Notes: a model not told the origin generated them from the letters alone. A stretch of 64,000 bases of DNA from Pseudomonas lini (GCF_030812475.1 NZ_JAUSSR010000014.1:62001-126000), one strand, 5' to 3'; positions 52,466 through 61,204 are shown, numbered from the stretch's first letter. Translations and numbers: made by a program.

Positions 52466-53584
52466 ATGCGCCACCAGATTCATGACCTGCTGGCCCCGCT
52501 GCCGGGGACCGCACGACAGATTCACAGCTTCCACTTCGGCCCGCCGTCGGCCAAGGGCAAGATCTACATCCAGTCATCCCTGCACGCCGACGAACTGCCT
52601 GGCATGCTGGTGGCCTGGCACCTCAAGCAGCGCCTGGCAGAACTTGAGGCCGACGGCCGCCTGTGCAGCGAAATCGTGCTGGTGCCGGTGGCCAATCCGG
52701 TCGGACTGGAGCAGGTGCTGATGGATGTACCCTTGGGCCGTTACGACCTGGAGAGCGGGCAGAACTTCAACCGCTGGTTCGTCGATTTGAGCGAAGAGGT
52801 CGGCAATGCGATCGAAGGCCAGCTTGGCGACGATCCGCAGCGCAACCTCGAATTGATCCGCGGCAGCCTGCGCGACGCGCTGGGGCGCCAGAGCGCCGTC
52901 ACCCAATTGCAGTCCCAGCGCCTGATCCTGCAACGGCTGGCCTGCGATGCCGACGTGGTGCTGGACCTGCATTGCGATTTCGAAGCGGTCGCCCATCTCT
53001 ACACCACACCCGAAGCCTGGCCGCAGGTCGAGCCGCTGGCCCGTTACATCGGTGCCGAAGCCTGTCTGCTGGCCACCGATTCAGGCGGCCAGTCGTTCGA
53101 TGAATGCTTCACCCTGCTCTGGTGGCAACTCCAGGAACGCTTTGGCGAACACTTCGATATACCGCAGGGGAGCTTTTCGGTCACCGTCGAGCTGCGCGGC
53201 CAGGGCGACGTCAATCACCCGCTGGCCAGCCTCGACTGCCAGGCGTTGATCAACTACCTGACCCACTTCGGTGCGATTGCCGGCAAACCAGCGCCACTGC
53301 CGATATTGCCCTACCCTGCCACGCCGCTGGCCGGTGTGGAACCGGTGGCAACCCCCGTCGGCGGACTGCTGGTGTTCATGGCGTTGCCGGGACAGTACCT
53401 GGAAGCCGGGCAACTGATCGCCGAAATCATCGACCCGATCAATGATCGCGTCACCCCCGTTCATTGCACCGCCGCCGGCCTGATGTACGCCCGCTCGCTG
53501 CGGCGCATGGCCACTGCCGGCATGGTGATCGCGCACGTCGCGGGCGCCGAGGCGTATCGCAGCGGCTATCTACTTTCGCCTTGA
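52466..53584 (+). CDS. Succinylglutamate desuccinylase/aspartoacylase family protein (AotO-like)
   Basis: 372 residues from MRHQIHDLLAPLPGTARQIH. M14-like zinc hydrolase: metal site in IQSSLHADELPGMLVAW (His and Glu) and VLDLHCDFEAVAHLYT (second His). The C-terminal part (SPVHCTAAGLMYARSLRR-like) is normal for the family. P. aeruginosa has the homologous aotO at the same place in aotJQMOP, but its role in transport is not clear. An upstream in-frame extension to 52406 overlaps the permease and is not used. Confidence 0.87.
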   Translation: MRHQIHDLLAPLPGTARQIHSFHFGPPSAKGKIYIQSSLHADELPGMLVAWHLKQRLAELEADGRLCSEIVLVPVANPVGLEQVLMDVPLGRYDLESGQNFNRWFVDLSEEVGNAIEGQLGDDPQRNLELIRGSLRDALGRQSAVTQLQSQRLILQRLACDADVVLDLHCDFEAVAHLYTTPEAWPQVEPLARYIGAEACLLATDSGGQSFDECFTLLWWQLQERFGEHFDIPQGSFSVTVELRGQGDVNHPLASLDCQALINYLTHFGAIAGKPAPLPILPYPATPLAGVEPVATPVGGLLVFMALPGQYLEAGQLIAEIIDPINDRVTPVHCTAAGLMYARSLRRMATAGMVIAHVAGAEAYRSGYLLSP

Positions 53585-53597
53585 GGATGCATGCCCC

Positions 53598-54362
53598 ATG
53601 TACAAACTGACCATCGAAGGTCTGCACAAGAGCTATGGCGACCATCATGTGCTCAAAGGCGTTTCGCTCAAGGCCAATACCGGCGACGTCATCAGCCTGA
53701 TCGGCGCCAGCGGCTCGGGTAAAAGCACTTTTTTGCGCTGTATCAATTTTCTTGAACAACCCAACGAGGGCACCATGAGCCTCGATGGCCAGAACGTTCG
53801 CATGGTCAAGGATCGCCACGGCATCCATGTCGCCGATCCCGATGAACTGCAGCGGATCCGTACCCGCCTGGCCATGGTGTTCCAGCATTTCAACCTGTGG
53901 AGCCACATGACGGTGCTGGAAAACATCACCATGGCGCCTCGCCGGGTGCTGGGTTGTGACAAGAAAGAAGCCGAAGATCGCGCCCGTCGCTACCTGGACA
54001 AGGTCGGTCTGGCGGCGCGGGTGGCCGATCAGTACCCGGCGTTCCTGTCCGGCGGCCAGCAGCAGCGGGTCGCCATTGCCCGCGCACTGGCCATGGAGCC
54101 GGAAGTCATGCTGTTCGACGAACCGACCTCGGCGCTCGATCCGGAACTGGTTGGTGAAGTGCTCAAGGTGATCCAGGGCCTGGCTGAAGAAGGCCGGACC
54201 ATGATCATGGTCACCCATGAAATGAGCTTCGCCCGCAAGGTATCGAGCCAGGTACTGTTTCTGCACCAGGGGCTGGTAGAGGAAGAAGGCGCGCCGGATG
54301 AGGTGCTGGGCAATCCGAAAAGTGAACGACTGAAACAATTCCTCAGCGGCAACCTGAAATAG
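53598..54362 (+). CDS. Basic amino acid ABC transporter, ATPase (AotP/HisP-like)
   Basis: 254 residues. Walker A GASGSGKSTFLRCINFLE, signature FLSGGQQQRVAIARALAM, Walker B VMLFDEPTSALDPELVGE, switch His in MVTHEMSF. The stretch with extra residues after RMVKDRHGIHVADPDELQRI is typical of the HisP subgroup. Last gene of the operon; no argR follows, unlike in P. aeruginosa. Confidence 0.93.
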   Translation: MYKLTIEGLHKSYGDHHVLKGVSLKANTGDVISLIGASGSGKSTFLRCINFLEQPNEGTMSLDGQNVRMVKDRHGIHVADPDELQRIRTRLAMVFQHFNLWSHMTVLENITMAPRRVLGCDKKEAEDRARRYLDKVGLAARVADQYPAFLSGGQQQRVAIARALAMEPEVMLFDEPTSALDPELVGEVLKVIQGLAEEGRTMIMVTHEMSFARKVSSQVLFLHQGLVEEEGAPDEVLGNPKSERLKQFLSGNLK

Positions 54363-54373
54363 CGCTCGATACC

Positions 54374-54580
54374 TGTAGGAGCCAGGCTTGCCGACGATGG
54401 CGATCTCTGTAGGAGCCAGGCTTGCCAACGATGGCGATCTCTGTAGGAGCCAGGCTTGCCAACGATGGCGATCTCTGTAGGAGCCAGGCTTGCCGGCGAA
54501 GGCGATCTCTGTAGGAGCCCGGCTTGCCGGCGATGGCGATCTCAAGGACGCCTTCGCCGGCAAGCCGGGCTCCTACAGGA
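54374..54580. repeat. Tandem array of REP units at the right border of the aot-like insert
   Basis: Five head-to-tail copies of a 34-base unit (TGTAGGAGCCAGGCTTGCC followed by RACGATGGCGATCTC), at 54374, 54408, 54442, 54476 and 54510, then one inverted REP unit (54551-54580). The copies differ at only a few positions, so the expansion is recent. Confidence 0.95.
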
Positions 54581-54655
54581 CTGTGTTGTGTCATTAAACC
54601 TTTCGTACGCTGCCGTGGTCACTGAAAGAAGACTTTCAGAGCGCACGCCGCCGGC

Positions 54656-57142
54656 ATGGGAATCTCTCCCCACTTCGCAAGACACTGGTTCACCGCTCGC
54701 GGCTGGAAGCCGTTCGTCTTTCAGAAACAGGTGTGGGCAGCGATAAAAAACGGACAATCCGGGTTGCTGCATGCCAGCACCGGCGCAGGTAAAACCTATG
54801 CCGTGTGGTTGGGTGCGCTCGAACGCTTCGCCCGCGTCACGCCTGCCAGCGATAAACCTCGCAAACGCAAACCGGTCGCCGAACCCTTGACGGTGCTGTG
54901 GATAACCCCCATGCGCGCCCTGGCCGCCGATACCGCCCGCGCGCTGGAAGCGCCGTTGCACGACTTGCAGATCCCGTGGAGCATCGGCCTGCGCACCGGC
55001 GATACCAGCACCAGCGAACGCGCACGCCAGAGTCGGCGCCTGCCCTCGACACTGATCACCACCCCCGAAAGCCTGACCCTGATGCTGGCCCGCGCCGACG
55101 CGTTCACAGCACTGTCGACCTTGCGCATGGTGGTGGTCGACGAATGGCACGAATTGCTCGGCAACAAGCGCGGCGTGCAGCTGCAACTGGCCCTCGCCCG
55201 CCTGCGCAGCTGGCACCCGCAGCTGATCGTCTGGGGCGTTTCCGCAACCCTGGGTAATCAGGCCCACGCTGAGCAGGTATTAATCCCACAGGGCGGCGGC
55301 ATCAACGTCCAGGGTCAAACGTCCAAGGCACTGCAGGTCGACACATTGTTGCCACCAGCCATCGAACGTTTCCCCTGGGCCGGGCACATCGGCTTGAAAA
55401 TGTTGCCGGCGGTCGTTGCCGAGCTTGAATCCAGCCCCAGCAGCCTGGTGTTCACCAACACCCGTGCGCAATCGGAAATCTGGTTCCTGGCGCTGCTCGA
55501 GGCTCGCCCGGACTGGGCAGGGCTGATCGCCCTGCATCACAGCTCGCTGTCCCGGGACACCCGCGACTGGGTCGAACGAGCGCTCAAGGAAGGTCAGCTC
55601 AAAGCCGTGGTCTGCACCTCGAGCCTGGACCTGGGCGTGGACTTCCTGCCGGTCGAGCGGGTCCTGCAGATCGGCTCGGCCAAAGGCGTGGCGCGGTTGA
55701 TGCAGCGTGCCGGGCGTTCCGGCCACGCGCCGGGCCGGGTTTCGCGTGTGACGCTGGTACCCACGCACAGCCTCGAATTGATCGAAGCCGCCGCGGCACA
55801 GGATGCGGTGGCGCAACGGCGGATCGAACCCCGGGAGTCACCGCACAAGCCGCTGGATGTGCTGGTTCAGCACTTGGTGAGCATGGCCTTGGGCGGCGGG
55901 TTCCTGCCCGATGAGTTGTACGAAGAAGTGCGCGGCGCCTGGGCTTATCGTGATCTCACACCGCAGGATTGGACCTGGGCCCTGGCGTTCGTGCGCCACG
56001 GCGGGCTTTCCCTGACGACTTATCCGGACTATCGCCGGGTCGAACCGGATGAGGACGGAGTCTGGCGCGTGCCGGACGCGCGATTGGCCCGACGGCATCG
56101 CATGAGCATCGGCACCATTGTCAGCGACGCGAGCATCCAGCTGAAGTTCTGGAGCAAGGGTGGCGGTGGCAAGCAATTGGGCAGTGTCGAAGAAGGCTTT
56201 ATCGCAAGACTCAGGCCTGGGGATGGATTTCTGTTTGCCGGACGTTTGCTGGAGCTGGTCCGGGTGGAAAACATGACGGCTTATGTCAAACGCAGCGCCA
56301 CGAGAAAAGCCGCGGTGCCGCGCTGGAATGGTGGGCGCATGCCGTTGTCCAGCGAGTTGGCGTACGCCGTGGTGGCGCGCTTCAGTGCCGCGGATCAGGG
56401 CGCCTTTATCGGCCCGGAAATGCAGGCCCTGCGCCCGTTGTTAGCGGTACAGAAACGTTGGTCCGGGCTACCCACCGAGACCAGCCTGCTGGCCGAGGTG
56501 CTCAAATCCCGCGAAGGCTGGCACCTGTTCCTCTACCCCTTTGCCGGACGCCAGGTGCATTTGGGCCTGGCGAGCCTGCTGGCATGGCGGGTCAGTCAAC
56601 GGCTGGCCGTCACCTTTTCGATCGCGGTCAACGATTACGGCCTGGAACTGCTCAGCGCCACCTGCGTGGATTGGTCGACGCAGCTGGATTCGCACCTGTT
56701 GAGCCCTGACTTTTTGTTGAAGGACGTCCTCGCCAGCCTGAATGCCGGCGAGCTGGCGTTGCGCCGATTCAGGGAAATCGCGCGCATCGCCGGGCTGGTG
56801 TTCGCCGGCTACCCTGGCGCGCCGAAAAGCACGCGTCAGGTTCAGGCATCGAGCGGTCTGTTCTTTGAAGTGTTCAAGCAATACGACGCCGGCAATCTGC
56901 TGCTGGCCCAGGCCGGGGAAGAAGTCCTGCGCGAGGAACTGGATATCCATCGTCTGGAACGGACCCTGGAGCGGCTCAATCGCCTGCAATTGGACCTGCA
57001 TCATATTAAGCGCCCTACCCCCCTCGGGTTTCCGCTGCTGGTGGAACGCATGCGCGAAAGCATGAGCTCGGAAAAACTCGCCGACCGCATCAGACGCATG
57101 GTCAACGACCTCGAGAAAACCGCCGAAACAGGGAAAGCCTGA
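54656..57142 (+). CDS. lhr: Ligase-associated DEXH helicase (Lhr-Core type)
   Basis: 828 residues, the size of Lhr-Core rather than the 1,500-residue full Lhr. Walker A LHASTGAGKTYAVW (about residues 38-51), DEWH in MVVVDEWHELLGNKRG (about 158-173), SATLGN, and motif VI MQRAGRSGHAPGRVS (about 347-361). Winged helix and Lhr C-terminal domains follow. 3'-5' ATP-dependent DNA translocase/helicase of the repair set. No clear ribosome site before the ATG. Overlaps the next gene start (TGATG). Confidence 0.93.
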   Translation: MGISPHFARHWFTARGWKPFVFQKQVWAAIKNGQSGLLHASTGAGKTYAVWLGALERFARVTPASDKPRKRKPVAEPLTVLWITPMRALAADTARALEAPLHDLQIPWSIGLRTGDTSTSERARQSRRLPSTLITTPESLTLMLARADAFTALSTLRMVVVDEWHELLGNKRGVQLQLALARLRSWHPQLIVWGVSATLGNQAHAEQVLIPQGGGINVQGQTSKALQVDTLLPPAIERFPWAGHIGLKMLPAVVAELESSPSSLVFTNTRAQSEIWFLALLEARPDWAGLIALHHSSLSRDTRDWVERALKEGQLKAVVCTSSLDLGVDFLPVERVLQIGSAKGVARLMQRAGRSGHAPGRVSRVTLVPTHSLELIEAAAAQDAVAQRRIEPRESPHKPLDVLVQHLVSMALGGGFLPDELYEEVRGAWAYRDLTPQDWTWALAFVRHGGLSLTTYPDYRRVEPDEDGVWRVPDARLARRHRMSIGTIVSDASIQLKFWSKGGGGKQLGSVEEGFIARLRPGDGFLFAGRLLELVRVENMTAYVKRSATRKAAVPRWNGGRMPLSSELAYAVVARFSAADQGAFIGPEMQALRPLLAVQKRWSGLPTETSLLAEVLKSREGWHLFLYPFAGRQVHLGLASLLAWRVSQRLAVTFSIAVNDYGLELLSATCVDWSTQLDSHLLSPDFLLKDVLASLNAGELALRRFREIARIAGLVFAGYPGAPKSTRQVQASSGLFFEVFKQYDAGNLLLAQAGEEVLREELDIHRLERTLERLNRLQLDLHHIKRPTPLGFPLLVERMRESMSSEKLADRIRRMVNDLEKTAETGKA

Positions 57143-57798
57143 TGAGTACGCCCTATCCGGTCCGCCTGGCGGGTGAAGATCTCTGGTTGTTGCCAGAAAA
57201 GGCGATTTACTGGCCAGCGCAACAGGCGTTGTTGGTCGCCGATGTGCATTTCGGCAAGGCCGCCGCTTATCGCAGCCTCGGGCAACCGGTGCCGCAGGGC
57301 ACCACCGCCAGCAATATCGCCGTGTTAACCGGGTTACTCGCAACCCTGCCCTGTCGGCAGCTGATTTTTCTCGGGGATTTCCTGCACGGTCCCGGGTCCC
57401 ACGCGAAAGCCACGCTAAGCGCGTTAGCCGAGTGGCGAGACCAGCACCGCGACTTGCCCATGACGCTGATCCGCGGCAACCATGACAAGCGCGCCGGCGA
57501 CCCGCCCGTTTCGCTGAATATTCGAGTGGTGCCCGAGCCTTTGCTGCTGGGACCGTTCGCCTTGCAGCATGAGCCGACCCCTCACGGGAGTCGGCACGTA
57601 CTGGCCGGGCATGTGCACCCCGTCTACCGATTGACCGGCCGGGGTCGACAAAGCTTGCGCCTGGCCTGCTTCCGGCTCGGCGACGAGATCAGCCTGCTAC
57701 CTGCCTTCGGCGCGTTTACCGGCGGTTATCAGATACAGCAAGATGACACTTGCAGGGTATTCGTCATCGGCGACAACGAAATCTGGCCAGTCGTGTAG
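57142..57798 (+). CDS. Ligase-associated DNA nuclease/metallophosphoesterase (MPE)
   Basis: 218 residues. Calcineurin-like motifs: LLVADVHFGKAAAYRS, FLGDFLHGPGSHAKA, LIRGNHDKRAGD and VLAGHVHPVYRL. In P. putida the homologous protein is an Mn-dependent DNA nuclease that works with Lhr-Core. Start overlaps the helicase stop, and its own stop codon TAG belongs to the following REP unit. Confidence 0.92.
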   Translation: MSTPYPVRLAGEDLWLLPEKAIYWPAQQALLVADVHFGKAAAYRSLGQPVPQGTTASNIAVLTGLLATLPCRQLIFLGDFLHGPGSHAKATLSALAEWRDQHRDLPMTLIRGNHDKRAGDPPVSLNIRVVPEPLLLGPFALQHEPTPHGSRHVLAGHVHPVYRLTGRGRQSLRLACFRLGDEISLLPAFGAFTGGYQIQQDDTCRVFVIGDNEIWPVV

Positions 57799-57894
57799 GA
57801 GCGAGCTTGCTCGCGAAAAACTCCAATCCGCCGCGGGGTGTCAGGCTTGTCGCGTTATCGTTGACGACCATCGCGAGCAAGCTCGCTCCTACAA
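57794..57894. repeat. REP pair with conserved core
   Basis: TGTAGGAGCGAGCTTGCTCG begins inside the phosphoesterase stop codon; the inverted copy ends about 100 bases on. Core CGCGTTATCGTTGACG between them. Confidence 0.88.
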
Positions 57895-57904
57895 TGATCA
57901 ATGA

Positions 57905-58111
57905 TCAGGCAACAGGCGCGGGTGGCGGCTCATCCGGCAGGGTTGGCTCTCCCGGTTCCGTCGGTTGTTCGTTGGGGGTATCGGGATCGGGTTGACCGGG
58001 GATGCCCCCCGCCATGACAGGCGGGTGCGCCAACAAGGACCAGGCCAAGACGCCAACCTGATTGGGCTCAAGCCTTGCCAGCTCGGCACTTATTCGCGGA
58101 TCGATCTTCAT
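57905..58111 (-). CDS. Small Pro-rich hypothetical protein
   Basis: 68 residues from MKIDPRISAELARLEPNQVG, with a very good AAGGAG seven bases upstream. The first half is a likely helix (VGVLAWSLLAHPPVMAGG) and the second half is a Pro/Glu/Asp-rich tail (PDTPNEQPTEPGEPTLPDEP). No signal peptide. Function unknown. Confidence 0.65.
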   Translation of the reverse strand: MKIDPRISAELARLEPNQVGVLAWSLLAHPPVMAGGIPGQPDPDTPNEQPTEPGEPTLPDEPPPAPVA

Positions 58112-58218
58112 GGGACACTCCTTAGCAATGGCCTCGTCCGCTGTGCGCGAACCGGGCAGTACACCCAATAGAGTGTCTACCCGCCCAGGAATTCCCACCG
58201 GCAACCCGATGAAATGAA

Positions 58219-58785
58219 TCAGGTGCGTGGCAAAGTGACGCCGCGCTGCCCCTGATACTTGCCGCCACGGTCCTTGTAGGAAACTTCACACTCTTCGTCG
58301 GATTCGAAAAACAGCATCTGCGCCACGCCTTCATTGGCGTAGATTTTCGCCGGCAGCGTAGTGGTGTTGGAGAATTCCAGGGTCACATGGCCTTCCCACT
58401 CAGGCTCGAGCGGGGTCACGTTAACGATAATGCCGCAACGGGCGTAAGTGCTTTTACCCAGGCAGATGGTCAGCACGTTTCGAGGAATGCGAAAAAACTC
58501 CACGGTGCGCGCCAGGGCGAAGGAGTTCGGCGGGATGATGCACACGTCGCTCTTGACGTCGACGAAGCTCTTTTCGTCGAAGTTCTTCGGATCGACGGTC
58601 GCCGAATTGATGTTGGTGAACACTTTGAATTCATCGGCGCAACGCACGTCGTAGCCGTAGCTCGACACACCGTAGGAAATCACGCGCTCGGCGCCTTCGC
58701 CACGCACCTGGCGCTCGACGAAAGGTTCGATCATGCCGTGCTCTTGCGCCATGCGGCGAATCCACTTGTCCGATTTGATGCTCAT
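58219..58785 (-). CDS. dcd: dCTP deaminase
   Basis: 188 residues, the standard length. Converts dCTP to dUTP, feeding dTMP synthesis. Seen: N-terminal SIKSDKWIRRMAQEHGMIEP, RIPRNVLTICLGKSTYARCG, the catalytic Glu in PLEPEWEGHVTLEFSN and the C-terminal YKDRGGKYQGQRGVTLPR. Confidence 0.97.
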   Translation of the reverse strand: MSIKSDKWIRRMAQEHGMIEPFVERQVRGEGAERVISYGVSSYGYDVRCADEFKVFTNINSATVDPKNFDEKSFVDVKSDVCIIPPNSFALARTVEFFRIPRNVLTICLGKSTYARCGIIVNVTPLEPEWEGHVTLEFSNTTTLPAKIYANEGVAQMLFFESDEECEVSYKDRGGKYQGQRGVTLPRT

Positions 58786-59140
58786 GGCGGGTGTCCTGAA
58801 TAGCGAGGTGGAAAAATTCTGTCCGGCATCTTACCGGGCGCGCCGCCGGGATCAAAGTCCGAGGCCATATTCTCGGCGCCAAGCCCCTTGATTTGCGGAC
58901 CTTCAGCGCAGAACAGTGCACCGTCAGTCACGAAAACAGAGAAACCTTCGCAAGAAACATTGGCACGTTCCGGAAAAAGGGTTAAGGTGGCGCCACTGTG
59001 CTGCTTGTGTCACTGAGAATCTCTACACGATATGTTGAATTTCGATCCAACCATCTACAAGAATTTTTCCTGCTCTTTGCACTCAGTCTCGGCCAGGGTT
59101 CTTCCTGCGTCGCAGTTATCTTTGTTCAAGGAGTTACACC
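58786..59140 (+). promoter_or_regulatory. Promoter and long leader of the cold-shock gene
   Basis: No gene. The stretch before the cold-shock gene is long and pyrimidine-rich near the end (TTTTTCCTGCTCTTTGCACT, about 59065-59084), as in the temperature-sensing leaders of cspA-type genes. AAGGAG lies seven bases before the ATG. An exact promoter cannot be fixed. Confidence 0.45.
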
Positions 59141-59350
59141 ATGTCTAATCGCCAAACCGGTACCGTTAAGTGGTTCAACGATGAAAAAGGCTTCGGCTTC
59201 ATCACTCCACAATCCGGTGACGACCTGTTCGTTCACTTCAAAGCTATCCAATCCGACGGCTTCAAAAGCCTGAAAGAAGGCCAACAGGTTTCTTTCATCG
59301 CTACCCGCGGTCAGAAAGGCATGCAAGCTGAAGAAGTTCAAGTTATCTAA
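59141..59350 (+). CDS. Cold-shock protein (CspA family)
   Basis: 69 residues, one cold-shock domain. RNP1 KGFGFITP and RNP2 DLFVHFKAI are intact, with the family start GTVKWFNDEKG. Binds single-stranded RNA/DNA and acts as an RNA chaperone. Pseudomonads carry several such genes, so no symbol is given. Confidence 0.96.
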   Translation: MSNRQTGTVKWFNDEKGFGFITPQSGDDLFVHFKAIQSDGFKSLKEGQQVSFIATRGQKGMQAEEVQVI

Positions 59351-59368
59351 CTTGTACTTGCTTTAGTA

Positions 59369-59400
59369 AAAAGCCCCGCCCTCAAAAGCGGGGCTTTTTT
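59369..59400 (+). terminator. Terminator of the cold-shock gene
   Basis: AAGCCCCGC-cctcaaaa-GCGGGGCTT with six T. Confidence 0.9.
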
Positions 59401-59492
59401 GTGCCCGTACGTTTTTGCCGGAGAGATCACTTTCGATTGTGTTGACGCCATCGCAATCCGACTTGAGCTATTGCCATTCAGTTAAGCGAAAG

Positions 59493-59592
59493 TGTAGGAG
59501 CGAGCTTGCTCGCGAAAAACCCGAAGCCGCCGCAGGGCATCAGGTTGGTCGCGTTATCGTTAACGACCATCGCGAGCAAGCTTGCTCCTACA
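59493..59592. repeat. REP pair with conserved core
   Basis: TGTAGGAGCGAGCTTGCTCG and inverted copy; the spacer holds CGCGTTATCGTTAACG, nearly identical to the spacers at 27.4 and 57.8 kb. Confidence 0.88.
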
Positions 59593-59633
59593 GTAAGGCT
59601 TGCCCGCGATCGGTTCGTAATGAGGAGCGACGG

Positions 59634-60641
59634 TTACCAGGTAACGCCAAAACCTGCCGTATAACGCGTCTTGCTCAGGTCAGCCTCATCGCTACCCTTG
59701 ATGATGTCTCTCTCGGCCTTCAGGTTCAACGACGCCCAATCCGTGACCTTGTAGCGCAGCCCAACCTCGGCATCCAGCGCATAATCGGCCACGTTACCCA
59801 GCGGCTTGCCCACCTCGCCATTGGTGAAGAACTCCACTTTCTTGCCGACCAGGTAGCGGTTGTAGTCCCACTTCATGGCGACCGAATAGAAGTTGTCCTT
59901 GCCACCATCGGCGTATTCGTAATCGGTGCGGTTGAGCAGCGAGCCCAGGGAGAATGCACCCAGCTCGTCATCCCAGAACTGATAACCGGGACCGGTACCG
60001 ACCGTGCGCTGACGGGCAAGGTCTTCGACCTTGTCACGCTTGTATACCAGGCGACCCTGCCAGAACCATTTGTCGGTCAGGAAGCGGTCGAGGGAGTACT
60101 CGCCGCGCCAGTTGTCCGTGGTGACCACGTCGTCCTGGAATTCGCGGTTGTACTCGCCTTCCGCGGTGTGACGCCATCTGCCGTGGCGGGCACTGGTCTT
60201 GAAGTCGACGTCGTAATCATCGGTGTCTTTTTCCGCGCGCTGATAATCCAGCGCCACATCGACATTACCCTTCCACACGAGATCTTCGACCACCGGCTTG
60301 GGCTTGAGCATCTGCTGGATACTGGCCAGCTCCACGGTCTTGGGACCGTCGCCGTTGGCAAGGGTCACCTTGCCGTCTTCCGCCGCATGCAGCGCCTTGG
60401 CCTTTTCGCCGGTGTAGGCATCCTGCTTGACCAGCAATTGCTGATCGCTTTCCAGGGTTTTGACTTGCTTCCAGTCGATCGGGACCGCGCCGGCATACTC
60501 GGTCTGGATCAGCAGCTTGCCACCGTCGAACAAAGTGATCTTGCCGCTCAGTTTGTCACCGTTCTTCAACCAGACGGTGTCGGCAAGCAAGGGTGTGGAA
60601 GCAGTGAAGACAGCGAGGCACAGCAGGGTTCTGGACACCAT
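59634..60641 (-). CDS. DUF481 outer membrane beta-barrel protein
   Basis: 335 residues from MVSRTLLCLAVFTASTPLLA with a signal peptide cut before DTVWLKNGDKL. The first 110 residues form an SH3-like/LysM-adjacent beta domain (LSGKITLFDGGKLLIQTEYA); residues about 120-335 are alternating beta strands of the YdiY/DUF481 barrel, ending GFGVTW with the aromatic terminal residue of outer-membrane proteins. A TTG six codons earlier is possible. Role unknown. Confidence 0.85.
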   Translation of the reverse strand: MVSRTLLCLAVFTASTPLLADTVWLKNGDKLSGKITLFDGGKLLIQTEYAGAVPIDWKQVKTLESDQQLLVKQDAYTGEKAKALHAAEDGKVTLANGDGPKTVELASIQQMLKPKPVVEDLVWKGNVDVALDYQRAEKDTDDYDVDFKTSARHGRWRHTAEGEYNREFQDDVVTTDNWRGEYSLDRFLTDKWFWQGRLVYKRDKVEDLARQRTVGTGPGYQFWDDELGAFSLGSLLNRTDYEYADGGKDNFYSVAMKWDYNRYLVGKKVEFFTNGEVGKPLGNVADYALDAEVGLRYKVTDWASLNLKAERDIIKGSDEADLSKTRYTAGFGVTW

Positions 60642-60806
60642 AAGCAAAAACAGGCTCAAGATTGCGAAAAAAAGTCGGCATTATCCATAGGAATAAGACC
60701 CCAGCAAGCACTGACCCGACTATTTCTATTGAGTTCATTTCTCAATTGCAGATCCAGGCATTACTCTACAGACGGTAATGCGAATTTCTTCCAGGAAACT
60801 GCGGAC

Positions 60807-61160
60807 GTGACCGACTCAACCGCCGAACACCAAACCCCGGCGCAAATCCGACGCACGGCGCTCTATCTGACCCTGGCGCAAGTGCCCGCGGGCAAAGTCG
60901 TGAGTTACGGCCAACTCGCCGAGCTGGCCGGGCTGGGTCGTGCCGCCCGCTGGGTCGGCCGGACACTGAGTCAACTGCCCCCTGACAGCAAATTGCCCTG
61001 GCACCGCGTGCTCGGTGCCGGTGGGCGCATCAGCCTGCCGGTGGGCAGTGTTTCAGGGGATGAACAGCGGGCGCGTTTGCGCATGGAAGGCATCAGTGTC
61101 CAGAATAATCGTGTTGATATTCAGCGCCATGGCTGGCGCCCGGTAGAGCACAGCGGTTAG
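60807..61160 (+). CDS. Alkyltransferase-like (ATL) protein
   Basis: 117 residues from GTG (VTDSTAEHQTPAQIRRTALY) with AGGAAA about nine bases upstream. MGMT-family DNA-binding domain: VPAGKVVSYGQLAELAGLGR, RAARWVGRTLSQLP, and the active-site loop LPWHRVLGAGGRISLP. The methyl-accepting Cys of PCHR is replaced by Trp (PWHR). This is the hallmark of ATLs, which flag O6-alkylguanine for nucleotide excision repair. The frame is open upstream to 59415 but that part lies opposite the DUF481 gene and is not real. Confidence 0.9.
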   Translation: MTDSTAEHQTPAQIRRTALYLTLAQVPAGKVVSYGQLAELAGLGRAARWVGRTLSQLPPDSKLPWHRVLGAGGRISLPVGSVSGDEQRARLRMEGISVQNNRVDIQRHGWRPVEHSG

Positions 61161-61204
61161 AGTGCGCGCTTTGTTTCCGTAATTCTTGAGGCAGACTCCA
61201 GCCC

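Noticed and set aside
54374..54580. Possible CRISPR array
   Set aside because: The 34-base units follow each other without unique spacers and contain the known REP sequence; no cas genes are near.
59415..60800. A 464-codon upstream extension of the ATL frame
   Set aside because: It runs across a REP pair and antisense to the DUF481 gene. The MGMT-like domain starts only at about 60807.
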